Shown here: piece after piece, positions 44,647 through 56,144 of the stretch
How the letters are laid out: each line of letters starts with the position of its first letter
Position numbering within the stretch: the stretch's first letter is position 1
Assembly: GCA_028023455.1 (NCBI GenBank)
Contig: JAQFVV010006430.1
Location: 144,440 to 208,439 of the forward strand
DNA from: Epiperipatus broadwayi
Lineage: Eukaryota; Onychophora; Udeonychophora; Euonychophora; Peripatidae
DNA length: 64,000 bases
Reading direction: 5' to 3'
Made by a program: the position numbers and the translations under genes
Notes under the pieces: model-generated
What the model was told of the DNA's origin: nothing
Seen by the model: the letters and a program-made list of their open reading frames with translations, nothing else
Databases searched by the model: none

Positions 44647-44964
44647 AAAAAAATAGTCAAGAATGTACCTATGTCAAAAAGCAGTTACAAGGGAAATTAA
44701 AAAATTATTAAATGTGGCAGTTATTAATAATAATGATATTTTATTTTTTATTCATAGAAATGATAACCTTTGTTTAAAAAGGGAAAAATTGAAATTGACC
44801 TTCCAATTGAAAAGATAGTCCACCCCTAATGATTAAGGGTAAATTATTTAAATTTTTGATAAAATATAGTAGGCTAATTTTTAAGTTGATAATTTTGTAT
44901 GCCCATTAAAACCATACTGTAAATATCCAAATGAACCTTCTCACAAAAAAAAAAAGGTTTGCTA

Positions 44965-45092
44965 CTACTGAGATAGATGGACAAAATCTGGAAATTTGCT
45001 GGTTTAATGTGGAGAAGAGAGGCTAGAGATTGGAGAAACTGAATTAAAATTGAAGAGACCTTCATGCTGCAGTGAATCAATAATGGTTAAAA
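44965..45092 (+). mobile_element. RTE-like LINE 3' terminal fragment
   Basis: It contains GTGGAGAAGAGAGGCTAGAG and GAGACCTTCATGCTGCAGTG, matching the extreme 3' coding end of the other copies, with a decayed GATGGT tail. An 85-base remnant of the coding end plus about 40 bases remain. Confidence 0.78.
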
Positions 45093-45099
45093 ATGATGG

Positions 45100-46955
45100 T
45101 ATATATATATAATACAAATGTCTGTTAATTAAACATTATTGTAATAACTATATATACTAATAATGGCTGAGTATGAAAGTATTATATATATAGTAATATA
45201 TTTTTAATACATGTTTTTGATGAAAATATTTAACATGTAGAATTATCCATGTAGAATTGTTTAATTAGAAAGCACTTAACTACTGTTCTAACTTAAGTGC
45301 TTTCTAATTAAATAATTATAAATGGGTAATTCCCCACATTAAATATTTCTATTTACATATATTCACTCACAGTGACTCAGTGAAAATATGACTGGCTTTC
45401 TCCAAGATATATGTAATTTTATGTCTCAATCAATACATATATTCAATAATGAGATAGTTTAGCTAATCAATACAGAAATTTTCAGATTCCATATCTGGAT
45501 ATAAGTTACAATGCAAAATATGATGTTTTTTATATCTTAACATATGATGAATGGATGGAACAACATATAACATTAAATTTTGTTTTAAATTATGAAAAAA
45601 AGCTCATTTGAAATTATTTAAAGTACAGTGAGGTCATGAACCCTATAAACATCATGTGATTTGCAAGATTTTGTGATGGTAGTGATAGCATTTAAAATGC
45701 TCTATGAAGGTAAAAAATAACTATTACATTTTATGGTATAACTCATAATTCAGACATGTTAGTACTTAAAAACGTTTTTGGTGAATAATGAGGTGATATC
45801 ACTATTTTATGCTTGTGTTGATTCAGAGATGGAAACTGAACACTTTATGTTTGACTGTGATATATGTTTTTCTTCAGTACATATCATAGGTATAAATATT
45901 CTCTTTCAGTTTTTTCATGACACCCAAATTTATCAATAATGTTTGCATATTTCAATAGTTTTCCATTCCAGATCCAAATTATCCTATAGCAATTTAAAAA
46001 CATAATATGGTTTAATAAATCTGTTTGAAATAATCAAACTTATTTGAATATAAATCAAAATTATTGCATTTGATTTCTTGCATTAAAAATAAACAACCTT
46101 GTTGCTTTGCTACACCATACTATTAATTTCATATGTAAAAATCTCTATTTTCTGTTATCTGATTGGTGAATGTAAGTAATTAAAAATATTCCACCATTAA
46201 AAAACACCTGGAAAAAAATCAGTACATGTGCTTTTAATTACAGAGGTATAGTATTTAAATCATGAAGAAAATGAGATTACAGTACATAAATTCATGTTTG
46301 AAATGTGATATTTAGTGAGGGAAAATAACTCGATGCTAAAGTACTATATTTACATTTAGTTTTGGTTAGCTATAATTGAAGTTGCAGTCGAAATGATGGC
46401 CTTCCAAGTTGGCTACATTTCTCATGTTTAATATATAATATTAAAATATTTTGTTTATATTAAATCTTTTAAAATTTTGTTAAAGCAATCAATTAAAAAA
46501 CCCATGGCCCATTTAGGTCGTGTACATCTGGTATATACTATATATTTTAATCTTTTATTTATAATGAATCTTACATTTTTTGTACTTTTAATACTTGTTC
46601 TTTAAAATAAATGTTCATTTTTCCAAATAAATTGTTCCTCCATCTTTCTTTTTATCTTTATAAAATCAGTTAATCTCTTATTTAATATAGTGTAGTATTC
46701 TTCTTCCAATTCTCACAGTTATTTCTTCATTTAAATCTATGATTTGATAGATGACTTTACCGTTTCAGGTAACAAGCTATAATTTATAAAAATTAGTCAA
46801 TGCGCCATGCTAGCTCATTTGTATTGTTGAACTACAATTCATAACCGTCTATTTACTGAATAATCACGTGATAAAGCTGCAATTGTTTTGGTAAGATCTC
46901 AAAGACAAATCAATAATGTCTTCCATTTAATAACAAACTTTTTTTCTAATAGACA
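45100..46955. other. AT-rich stretch with one small hairpin
   Basis: A perfect-looking hairpin at 45253-45313 pairs TTTAATTAGAAAGCACTTAA with TTAAGTGCTTTCTAATTAAA. Nothing else could be supported. Confidence 0.5.
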
Positions 46956-46957
46956 AG

Positions 46958-47310
46958 GAGGATTGCCAATTCCTCAACAAACTTTGTGATAAATGCTTAG
47001 CCAGAGAAAGCATTTAAAATATCTCTTTCAGGAACCTCCCCCCAAACCTTTGACCATGGTTTCATGCTTTGGCACTCCTCAGAGAGGCGCTAGAATAGGT
47101 TCAGACACTAGATCTCTCTGAGGAGTGCCAAAGCACAAAACCATGGTCAGAGATTGGGGGGGGGGTCCTGACAGAGATATTTTAAATGCTTTCTTTGGTT
47201 AAGCATTTATTACAAAGCTTGTTGAGGAATTGGCAATCCTCATTGTTTATATCTTACAAGGTTAAGAGAATGGAATCATGTGATCTATGACTCTTATTTT
47301 GACTTCTTTT
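46958..47310. mobile_element. MITE family A, copy 2 (foldback)
   Basis: An inverted repeat at 46958-47243 pairs ATTGCCAATTCCTCAACAA with TTGTTGAGGAATTGGCAAT. It is the inverse of copy 1 (17510-17858) along its length, including a GATCTATGACTCTTA-like tail to about 47310 that corresponds to 17510-17575. It has no ORF. Confidence 0.9.
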
Positions 47311-47807
47311 CTAAAGTCTTTGAAATATACTGAAAGATTATTGTTTTAAACAATCTATCAATAATTTTTATTAAAATGACATCCCGGTAACACATTGGAT
47401 TATGAAAATATGTATCAATCTGCTTTCTCAAAAAGAGAAAATTGTTGTTATAAGGATAACTACGTTTTTTTAATTGTATATTTCAAGTTATTAATTAATT
47501 ATTGAAAATCTACAAATCAATAATTGTATTTATCTGTAGTATAAACATTTTCTTTTTTTGTTATAATAAACAAATAGAAAAGTTTCAAAATTTTGTTTAG
47601 TTTTGTAAATTTATTATTTTAAATATTTATTAGAAAGGATCTTCTTATCTCATATATATTGTAGAGTCTTTAAACGCATACTTCTTCATTAAGACAATAT
47701 ATGGTTTTTGTATAACGAATTATATAATTAATGATTAAAAAAAGGAATTATTATATATATGTCTTAATTTCTTTGTATAGACTAAAAGAGATATTCAGAC
47801 AATAACA

Positions 47808-47975
47808 AATTAAAGAGGTAGAAGACCTAGAAAAAGATTACGTGTGAGTTGGATAAATTAAATACGGAAAATTGCTGGAGGAAAATGGTTAAGAAAAGCT
47901 ATGGATTAAAGAAATTGTTTTAAAATTGGAAAGACCATTATCCAGCAATGAACCGATAATGTTATGATTAGATAT
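47808..47975 (+). mobile_element. RTE-like LINE 3' terminal fragment, diverged
   Basis: AGAGGTAGAAGACCTAGAAA, GTGAGTTGGATAAATTAAAT and GAAAGACCATTATCCAGCAA line up with the arginine-rich C-terminal coding region and the TTCATCCTGCAGTG end of better copies. It is one of the oldest-looking copies. Confidence 0.7.
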
Positions 47976-48423
47976 ATACATTCCTGTATGCTTGCGTTTA
48001 TGATATGTATCCAGTTATTTTTAAAAAATACATAATGTTTTTACTTTTTTTTTAATTAAGAAAAAGAATCTTTTTAAATAATATGCTGATAATTAATGAG
48101 AGTAATTATGTTTTGAAAAATAAATGTAAATATAAAAGCGTTTATTTTTTTCTAACTCATAAATAAATTATATTTATTGAAGTTAAATATAGAGAGCGCT
48201 ATCACCCAATACAGCTGAGACGGATTGTTTTTTTTTTTAAAAAAATATATATGTAAAACTCAATAAATATAATAAATACTTCTGTTAATACTAATGATAC
48301 CAAAAATAGAAAAATCTGTGTGAGATTTCACTGTTTTTAACTGTAAAACTTTAATGTGTAATCTTTTAAAGACAAATAAAATTTGAAACAAATCATAATA
48401 TTCAAGTCAAAAAACAAATATTT

Positions 48424-48529
48424 GTCTTGCATTGGTGGTCGAGAGGTCAGCGCGACTGCCTTGCATTTGCAGGCAGTTGCCCGGGTTGCGGGTTCGCGTC
48501 CCGGCCGATGATATGACACTTAAAAAACA
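48424..48529 (+). repeat. tRNA-derived SINE with target duplication
   Basis: TTGGTGGTCGAGAGGTCAGC, CTGCCTTGCATTTGCAGG, GCGGGTTCGCGTCCCGGCCG and ATGACACTT plus an A-rich tail. Flanks AAAAAACAAATATTT (48409-48423) and a matching AAAACAAATATTT (to 48543) mark the insertion. It has an insertion of about 14 bases between the anticodon-like and T-arm parts. Confidence 0.9.
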
Positions 48530-48543
48530 AAAAACAAATATTT

Positions 48544-49500
48544 TGCAAATATTTTGTAAAAAAAAAATACTCATAGATATATAAACAAACTATAAATAAT
48601 ATATGATTTCCTTTTTTTAGTTTTGTACAAAAGCTGATCTCTCATATCAGCTCTTGCAAGCACTGTCACTACTTTTAAGACAAAAAAATGCCAACCCCTA
48701 GTATTTTAATTTCTTTGTATTCAATTCTCTAGATAATATTGATATATTAAGATTTTTAAAATTTATAATACAACATATATTTAATTTTGGTTTTACTGTC
48801 AAATAAATAAAAAACTAACAAACAAACACTAGTGTAGCCACAAAGGAATGAATTTAAGACAGTGTCCAAAGGCAACACTGTATTATACTTATAAATAGGA
48901 AAACAGTTTACAAAATTGATTTTAGATTTTTATTTAGAATTTTTATAATAATAAGAGATTATTAGTAAAATACCTAAAACAAACTATTTATTGTTTAGTT
49001 TACGTCTGACTTTAAAAAAAGAATTTAATATGTATGTATATATCTAATAAATTACCTTATATTTTAATTGGTTTAGATTCATAATTTTATAAATTATTAA
49101 ATAACAATAATTAATTTTGAACAAAAGTGGATTTAAAAACAAATTATTATCAGATGCAATTAGAAAAGAAAGCAACAATAACAACAAAACATCAAAACAG
49201 TAATTGAGAAAGCAATGATGGATTAAAAATGTGAAGATGAGAGAGAAGTAATCTCTCAGATGATAAAAATAATACAAACTGTATTAATCTGTATTTATCA
49301 AGCATCACTTCACATATTTTAACAATATTATACATAGACAAAACTAACATATAATTTTGATTTATACTTTCAAACCTAAATTTATAACGAATTTTAGTTT
49401 AAACAGTCTAGTAAAATGCTTTGTATGTACAGTAAATACCAATCTTTTCAAATAAATCTTTTTTAACTCAAAAGAATGTGAAAATCTTTTAACTTAATTG
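48544..49500. other. AT-rich stretch, nothing recognised
   Basis: The only ORF (77 codons, minus, 49044-49277) is Leu/Tyr/Phe-rich, as expected from AT-rich DNA. Confidence 0.5.
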
Positions 49501-49522
49501 CAATTTAACAATAAGCATTTTT

Positions 49523-49614
49523 TTTTTCATGTGTCATAGCATCGGCCGGGAAGCGAACCCGGGACAACTGCTAGTAAGGCAGCTGTGCTGACCACTTGGC
49601 CACCAACGCTTGAC
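49523..49614 (-). repeat. tRNA-derived SINE with 16-bp target duplication
   Basis: On the minus strand: CAAGCGTTGGTGGCCAAGTG, CTTACTAGCAGTTGTCCCGG, GTTCGCTTCCCGGCCGATGC, TATGACACAT and poly-A. Exact flanking copies AACAATAAGCATTTTT lie at 49507-49522 and 49615-49630, so the insertion is young. Confidence 0.94.
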
Positions 49615-49733
49615 AACAATAAGCATTTTTGTAAGCAGATTTCATTTAAATAACATTGTACAGCCATTATTTCCTAATTCACAAACAATTTTATTAATTT
49701 TAATTTTGTAAGTTCAATATTATTTGTCTTGCT

Positions 49734-49764
<31 letters not shown>

Positions 49765-50492
49765 CTGTTTGTCATCCATACTTTAATATTTTCCACAAAT
49801 AATTGATCTCATTCATTAAATTTGTATGAAACCCTAAATGTTATACTGATATTATCTAACGGGTTATAAAGATGCGTTTTGTCAAAACACCAGATATTTT
49901 AGAGTTGATATTGGAAATAGATAGTATAATTTATTTAATTATAAAGTGTTCTTTATTTAATTTTTATATTCTATGTAGATGTGCTTAATGAGAGCTAGAT
50001 ATAAGCTCGCAAAAGAGATCGAGTCAATATAAAAGACTGCATATGTACGCACATCAAGGTAATGAGAAGTGTTATACTTGAAAACTCCACAATAGATTTC
50101 GAATTCTCAAAAATAAAATGTTTTTTTTTTTTTTTTGTATTTGCATTATTAAAGGATTTTCAATTAAACCCAATATTTTTTCCTGCCGCTAAGTTTGTGA
50201 ATATAGTGATTTTTCTTTTTCAGAATCATTCATTATATTTTACTCAGTGCACAATCTTATATTTTCAAAATTTACAATTAATGCTCTTGTATCTTAATCA
50301 CATACAGTAGGCCCTGAAACAATCACACCAATAGTTGCCAATATGCAATCCGAGCCTCTTCTAAATCAAGTAAAATCCAACAGTAACTTTCCTATAAAAA
50401 TTATGCTTGACCTTCAATAAGTTTCTACCCAAGATTAAATTAAATATAATGATTTCTGATCTATAAGAAAGTAATTTATAGTTATTTAAATT

Positions 50493-50670
50493 GGATTCAA
50501 AGAGATTGTAAAAGACCCAGAAAGAGACCACATGTGAGATGGATGGATGAAATAAGAAAGTGTGCAGGGATGATGTGGAGAAGAGAAGCTAAAGATCGGA
50601 GAAAATGGAATGAACTTGGTGAGACCCCCATCTTGCAGTGAATTGATAATGGTTGATGATGATGATGACA
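50493..50670 (+). mobile_element. RTE-like LINE 3' terminal fragment with GATGAT tail
   Basis: TGGATTCAAAGAGATTGTAA, ACATGTGAGATGGATGGATG and AAGTGTGCAGGGATGATGTG closely match the 63.5-kb copy. It ends in GATGATGATGATGACA. It is 5'-truncated to about 180 bases, as is usual for LINE insertions. Confidence 0.85.
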
Positions 50671-50724
50671 TATTTATTCAAAAAAGGAAAAAAAAACAAC
50701 TTTATAATAAATTTCCAATTGCAG

Positions 50725-50788
50725 GCTCCTTTTAATACACCTCATAGATGATCCAGAAGATGATTGCATCCGGATAACCATGTACTGG
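50725..50788 (+). CDS. Orphan exon candidate
   Basis: The sequence between acceptor TTCCAATTGCAG and donor GTGAGA is open and reads LIHLIDDPEDDCIRITMYW in the frame with one leading base (64 bases, phase 2 in and 0 out). Base use is clearly less AT-rich than the surroundings, and the acidic, then hydrophobic pattern looks like real protein. I do not recognise the family and find no neighbouring exon, so this is a guess from splice sites plus composition. Confidence 0.35.
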
Positions 50789-50829
50789 GTGAGAGATTTA
50801 ATATATTTTTTTTATTGATTTTATTCTCT

Positions 50830-52070
50830 AATTAAAGGTAATTAGATCCCCATTTTCTATCAATATTGGATATTGCAATGCCTGAGAAACAAAATTAAAA
50901 AAGAACGATATTAAATAGTCATGCTAGCAATTGACATGTTTTTCCAGGATCTGTACTCATATATTTTCAATGTGAGAACATTAACGTAGATTCTAGCAAT
51001 ATAGAGAAATTGAATGAAAAAAGCAAATATTGTTGAACTTATATAAAGATGTATAGATATATTTGATCTTCAATAAATTTAGTCTATGTCTAAGGTTAAA
51101 ACATATAATAACTTTTGAGATAATGAAAAGTAATTAATAATCATTTAAATATTAATAAAGATTTATTATTTTAAATTATAAAATTAATTAAAAAGACATT
51201 AAAGTTCTTAGTGATATATATACAGAAAGAGAAAGGGAAAGAGAGAGACTGAAAGAGAAATGATTTAATATTTATTCCTTAGCCAAATGAAGATCATAAA
51301 ACCAATTCAAAACATACAATAATAATAATTACCTCTATAAATGTTATATATATATAAACAATATTATTTATCTACTTACATTGAGATTAGTATTTGCTTT
51401 CACCGACCAAAATAAAAATATATGTACAAAAAATAAATTTGTTAAAAAATATTTTACAATGAAATCTATATTTGTACTAGTAGGCATTTTAAAAACGAAA
51501 TAACAGCCTTACAATGTAGAAAATATACTATACATATATTACGAATAATATATTATTAAAATAGGCGTTAGTGTTATTTATACAAAAGTTAGGGTTCCTC
51601 AAGGATGTAGTCATTTTACAGATAAATATAGAATATAATAAAAAGTGCTTTATTTGTATTTAAAACGATAAGCACAATTTATCTCTAGAGTTAGGATATA
51701 GTATATAGAAATAGTTTCGTCATTTTTATGGTAATTAGAAGATAATAAAAAATTAAACCTAATAATCCAAATATTCACTACTAACAATGGTCTTTTTTTT
51801 TTACTATTTTTTTTATAAAACCGGATAGTCAAAATAAAATGTTTATGTTTGAAAGTGTACTTGAAAGGTTTCATTATAATCATGTATATACGTGTGATGT
51901 TTCAATTTTATAAATATATATTGGGGAAATGTATACAATTTATATTTGAAATTAAGTTAATTAATAACAAAGCACTAGATTAATATTTGAGATTAAATAT
52001 TAAATTATTCATACAATTATTAGGTGCCTTCAAGCCATTAACTTTATTTAATAATAAAGTTTTCAGCACT
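50830..52070. other. AT-rich stretch, nothing recognised
   Basis: There is a short GAGA-rich patch at about 51225-51260. No supportable gene or element. Confidence 0.5.
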
Positions 52071-52079
52071 GTACACAGG

Positions 52080-53170
52080 AGGCGTTAGCAACTGACAGGA
52101 GTATCGAGTTGCAGTAGCAGGGTTAACATATGGTAATGATGCATTATGTGTTAGTAAAAAGTTTTAGATTATTTAGAGAAAGTACAAAGGGAAATAGGAA
52201 GACATGCATTAGATGCAGAGATATGAACAGCAAAGAAGGCAATTCAATGAGAAATGGGATGGCCAAGTTTTTATATGAGACAAAAAGTAAAATGAAAATG
52301 TTTGGTAGGTTGCAGTTTATGGATAGTAAAAGAATATCAAAAATAGTGTTCAATTGGGTTATGAGTAAAGGGAGTTGGAGAGATGGAGAACTAGTATGGA
52401 GGGTAAGAAGAGTTTAAATATATATAGAAGTAAACGGAATATTGGATGCGAGTTAATTTATGATAATAGTAAGGAAAGTAGTTTATTGTTTAAGGCTCGA
52501 ACGGGATCTTTAGCAACAAGAGAATATACATGTAAATGGAAAACCATGGATAATTTAGTGTGCAAATTGTGTAAGGGGGTATAGAAAATATTAGGCACCT
52601 GTTGATTGAATGTAAATGCTTGAAAGCAGAAAGGGTACAGATAATGAAGGTATGGGAGAATAGACATGAACAAAGTGACTATACAGAAAGTGAGTTATTA
52701 GTTTTTATGTTGGGTTTGAGAAGAGATAAGGGGGATTTAGATATAAAGGCCATAGAGCTGACAAAGATTATGTTGTGGAAATGGGATGAGGCAGAATATA
52801 GGAAAACTTAAGAGTGGGGAATGGAGAATAAAATGGCTAGCAGGTTTATCTGGGCATAATTGCTGAGATATTCTTGACTTCATTTAAGGAGAAGCCAAAT
52901 ACATCACATCACATGCTTTTTATGTTGGGTTTGGGAAAAGATAAGGGAGATTTAGATAAAAGGCTATAGAATTGACAAAGATTATGTTAAGTTAAGGGGG
53001 ATTTAGATATAAAGGTCATGGAGTTGACAAATATTATGTTGTGGATGGGAAAACGTAGGCAGGGAATGGGAAGGGAATGTAAAATAGCTAACAGGTTTCT
53101 CTGGGCATAGTTGCTAGGAGTTTCCTGACTCCATATAAGAAGTCACAGGGCACCACATCACATCACATGG
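52080..53170 (+). mobile_element. C-terminus of a second LINE type, 3' end duplicated (pseudogene)
   Basis: Overlapping plus-strand frames give VAGLTYGNDALCVSKK, QREIGRHALDA and then LLFKARTGSLATREYTCKW, CKLCKG and HLLIECKCLKAERV. The Cys-x-x-Cys followed by His-Leu-Leu-x-Glu-Cys is the zinc-knuckle-like C-terminal end of several LINE reverse transcriptases and is absent from the RTE-like family in this window. The terminal segment (52700-52915) is repeated at 52918-53168; both end in an ACATCACATCACATG-type tail. Frames are broken in at least two places. Clade not determined. Confidence 0.7.
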
Positions 53171-53483
53171 TTGTCGGTTATTTTATTATATTTTACCATT
53201 CTTGGAGATATTGGTAAACAAGATAGTAAAAAAAAAAAAAACTAAGCAAAGCAAATAAAAAAAAAAGCAAGGTAAAATGGAAGATAAAGATTAAAAAAAG
53301 AATATAGTCTTTCTTACGAAGGTTTGTTACACAAGTAAAATGGAACTCGATATAGTTTACAGCTGTATAATAAATAAATAAAAATTGCATCTCTTTCTGG
53401 CATATTAATTTGCCAAATTAGTCTTCACTAAAATATTGTATACTGAAGTGTGTTTATTTAAATTTAATTGGCAATATATATAT

Positions 53484-55594
53484 TGTAACGATATATAAAT
53501 ATGTCGTTACATTAATCTAGAATAAAAACTTAAAAGTTCGCAAATAAAAGTAAAAAACTAAATGCTAAAATTAAAAATGTTTGTTATACGTATATACATT
53601 CGCACAGATGCTAAACTTTAAAAATTTTTTTTTTTTCATAAACAAAAAAAAAAAAAAGTATTTGAACGTATTTTTTTTAATAAAAAAATACAAGATTGAA
53701 ATATAAAAATATTTTAATAAAAAAATAACGTAAGTTAAAATAAAAACAGGTATTAATTAATTCCTGTAATCTATAAATGGAAATGGTTGTTTATTAATTA
53801 TCTAAAAGCTGTGTAATTAAAAAGTCAGATGAAAAGTTAGATAAGAGAAGAAAGAAATTTTAGCTTGACCAATGGAAGCACTAAGCCTTGGCTCGGACCC
53901 TAACGAAAGTGATAGATTAGTGACGTTTTGTTCATTGAATCCTTGTGGATAATATAAAAAGGGAAATACAGTTTTTTCTGACAGTTCCAGCGTTTTGTGT
54001 TTGAGAGATGTGGTATGACGCACATACCACACTCTCTATAAAAAAAAAAAATGAAAAGACTGTGATACCTTGAACCAGCTATTGCCATCTCCAGAACATT
54101 ACCTTCCAACGGAGGCGTCGCGGGAATTAAAAGACTCTTCCGACCATAAGCTATATGAAAGGAACAATTATTAAAATCAATTAAGAATTTTCGTCAAGTT
54201 TTACAAATTGATAAACAAGCCAACTTAAATGTTAAAACGGACTCTTATCTGACTTTTGTAAGTTTTTAAATCAAATTAATAATGTTTAATTTTATATGTT
54301 TTCCGATGGACAAACATCATTTCCATTTTTTTTTTCTTATTGTAAAGATTATTTAAATGTATGAAATTTAAGTTGTTTATAGACGCTTGCATGGATTCGT
54401 TTGCGGTTAATTATATTTTGGTTTTCATATTTGATCAAAATATATAGACATTCGATAAATAATGATACCTTACGGTGAGTATCTAAAATGTATTTATTCG
54501 GATGTCTTTTAAGTTATTGGTGACAACGCAAGTATCTTATGGTGAATACTATTGGGTTACTTATAAGTTTCCCTCTGCGATTGTCGGTATCAATAATTTT
54601 GTATTTTGATCGTTTATGTTTATTTTGAAATGTTTTTGACCGTGGAATCTATGTAATCGATCTATACCCAACATTTTTAAACAAATCTGTGCGAACGTAT
54701 TTCAATGTTAAATTTAAGTCGGGCGTGAATGGCTGTATAGATTTGTAAAGTTATATTAGGGGAGGGTAATCTTGGGTTATTTGTGTCGTTGTTGAATTGG
54801 GTCAATGGATTGGATATATTTGTGTAATTAGTAGATGTAGTATGAGTTTCGCTACGTGCAGAATCGCTGAATACACCGCACCAACCCTTTGCCTATGGAT
54901 GGGATTGTAAGTCGGCAAAAAGGATCGCGGTCCCTTCCTATGGAGTTTTTATTTTATTGTTCTTCTTGCTATACAGACGTCATATTCCTGTATTGGACAA
55001 GAGTCAATGTTTTCTCTAACTATCCTGTTCAGATGTCCATTCCTGACAGTATAGTATATTTGTGCTGTTGTATTTTCATGCTACATTGAATACATAAATG
55101 TATCAGATGGATTGATGCCGGTTTGACTGCGAAATTTGTTGCCTAAGGTTAAATCAGGGAAGAATATTTTCTTTTCAAATGCAGATCTATGTAGTCTATT
55201 CATACTTGACCATCTAAATAAAATATTAAAACTCATTGAAATTTATGTAAATGTACAATTAAAGAGTAATCTAAAAAAAATGTTAAACCTATTCCTCGAA
55301 TTTAGAATGATTTTATATGTGCGTAAATAAATATTTTTATGTGTTAATTTCTGGCAGTGGCTTTTATTCTTTTATATTTAAGATATAAAATTTATATATT
55401 TTTATCTCTGCGTCTCCGCTGAGCTAGTGACTTGGGCTAACGATCGGAATATTTAAATAAAGTGGAATCTTAACAGCGCGTATCTGCCTACTTTATAAAT
55501 TTTTCTAGGCTCAAATGCCTAGATGGCGCCCTGGTAGTTGCAGATATTGTTTTTGCGGTTAGATTCGATCTTCACTTTCATTCCGATTGGTACA
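53484..55594. mobile_element. Left LTR (about 2.1 kb) of an LTR retrotransposon
   Basis: It begins TGTAACGAT and ends ATTGGTACA. It is nearly identical to 56145-58216 with a few small differences: a 13-base block (AAAGACTCTTCCG-like) at about 54128 missing from the other copy, poly-T length changes, and a replaced or longer stretch just before the end. The first 28 bases form a near-palindrome. TATAAAAA at 53953-53960 is a plausible promoter, and AATAAA at 55326-55331 a possible polyadenylation signal. ORFs of 60-71 codons occur in both copies simply because the copies are identical. A TA tract precedes it. Confidence 0.85.
53953..53960 (+). promoter_or_regulatory. TATA-like box in the left LTR
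   Basis: TATAAAAA followed by GGGAAATACAG and a locally GC-richer stretch, repeated at the same place in the right LTR (56613-56620). It would set the RNA start at about 30 bases downstream, making an R region inside the LTR. Sequence match only. Confidence 0.45.
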
Positions 55595-55597
55595 AAC

Positions 55598-55616
55598 TGG
55601 CTACCCAACTTGGGCC
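55598..55616 (+). promoter_or_regulatory. Putative primer-binding site of the LTR element
   Basis: TGGCTACCCAACTTGGGCC begins with TGG (complement of the tRNA CCA end) three bases after the LTR end. It resembles tRNA-Lys-type sites (TGGCGCCCAACGTGGGGC) with a few differences, so the primer tRNA is only suggested. Confidence 0.5.
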
Positions 55617-56144
55617 GATCTTTAATAAACACGAGTGCCCTGAGAATTTTAAAAGGGAATCATGCCCGTAAATTTTTTCTGAAAATTATATAGATATATG
55701 TTTTGTATTAACGTAAAGTTATAGTTTAAATTTTGTGTAAAAAGGTACTGCCAGTAAGAAAAATTGCGCATATGTAAAGAGAAATACGAGGAATAAAAAA
55801 GTTAAAAAATAAAACGTAATTAATAAATATAAATCATAATTTTTTTTTTAAAAGTCTTGTTTAAAATTTAATCGTTTAACTTGCCTAAATAATACTTAAA
55901 GGTAGGAGAAATGAAACTTGGAAGGGAGGGGGCAGAAATTTAGCTGGTAGTAAGGAATCAACAGTCAACTTTTTTTTTTAATCATTATATTTGTAATTAC
56001 TGTTTTGTCTTTTAAAAAAAAAAAAGTTTTGTCCTTTTGAAATTTCATATATAACAAATTTGTGTAACGTAATTACTAACACTAAGTAAAGTCTTTTTTT
56101 TTTTTTTTTAATGTTTTTTGTTTTTTTGAGGAAGTTTACTGATA

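Noticed and set aside
54889-55330. Small ORFs conserved in both LTRs (also at 57532-57973)
   Set aside because: Identity between the copies reflects the LTR duplication; no domain, codon bias or splice context supports coding.
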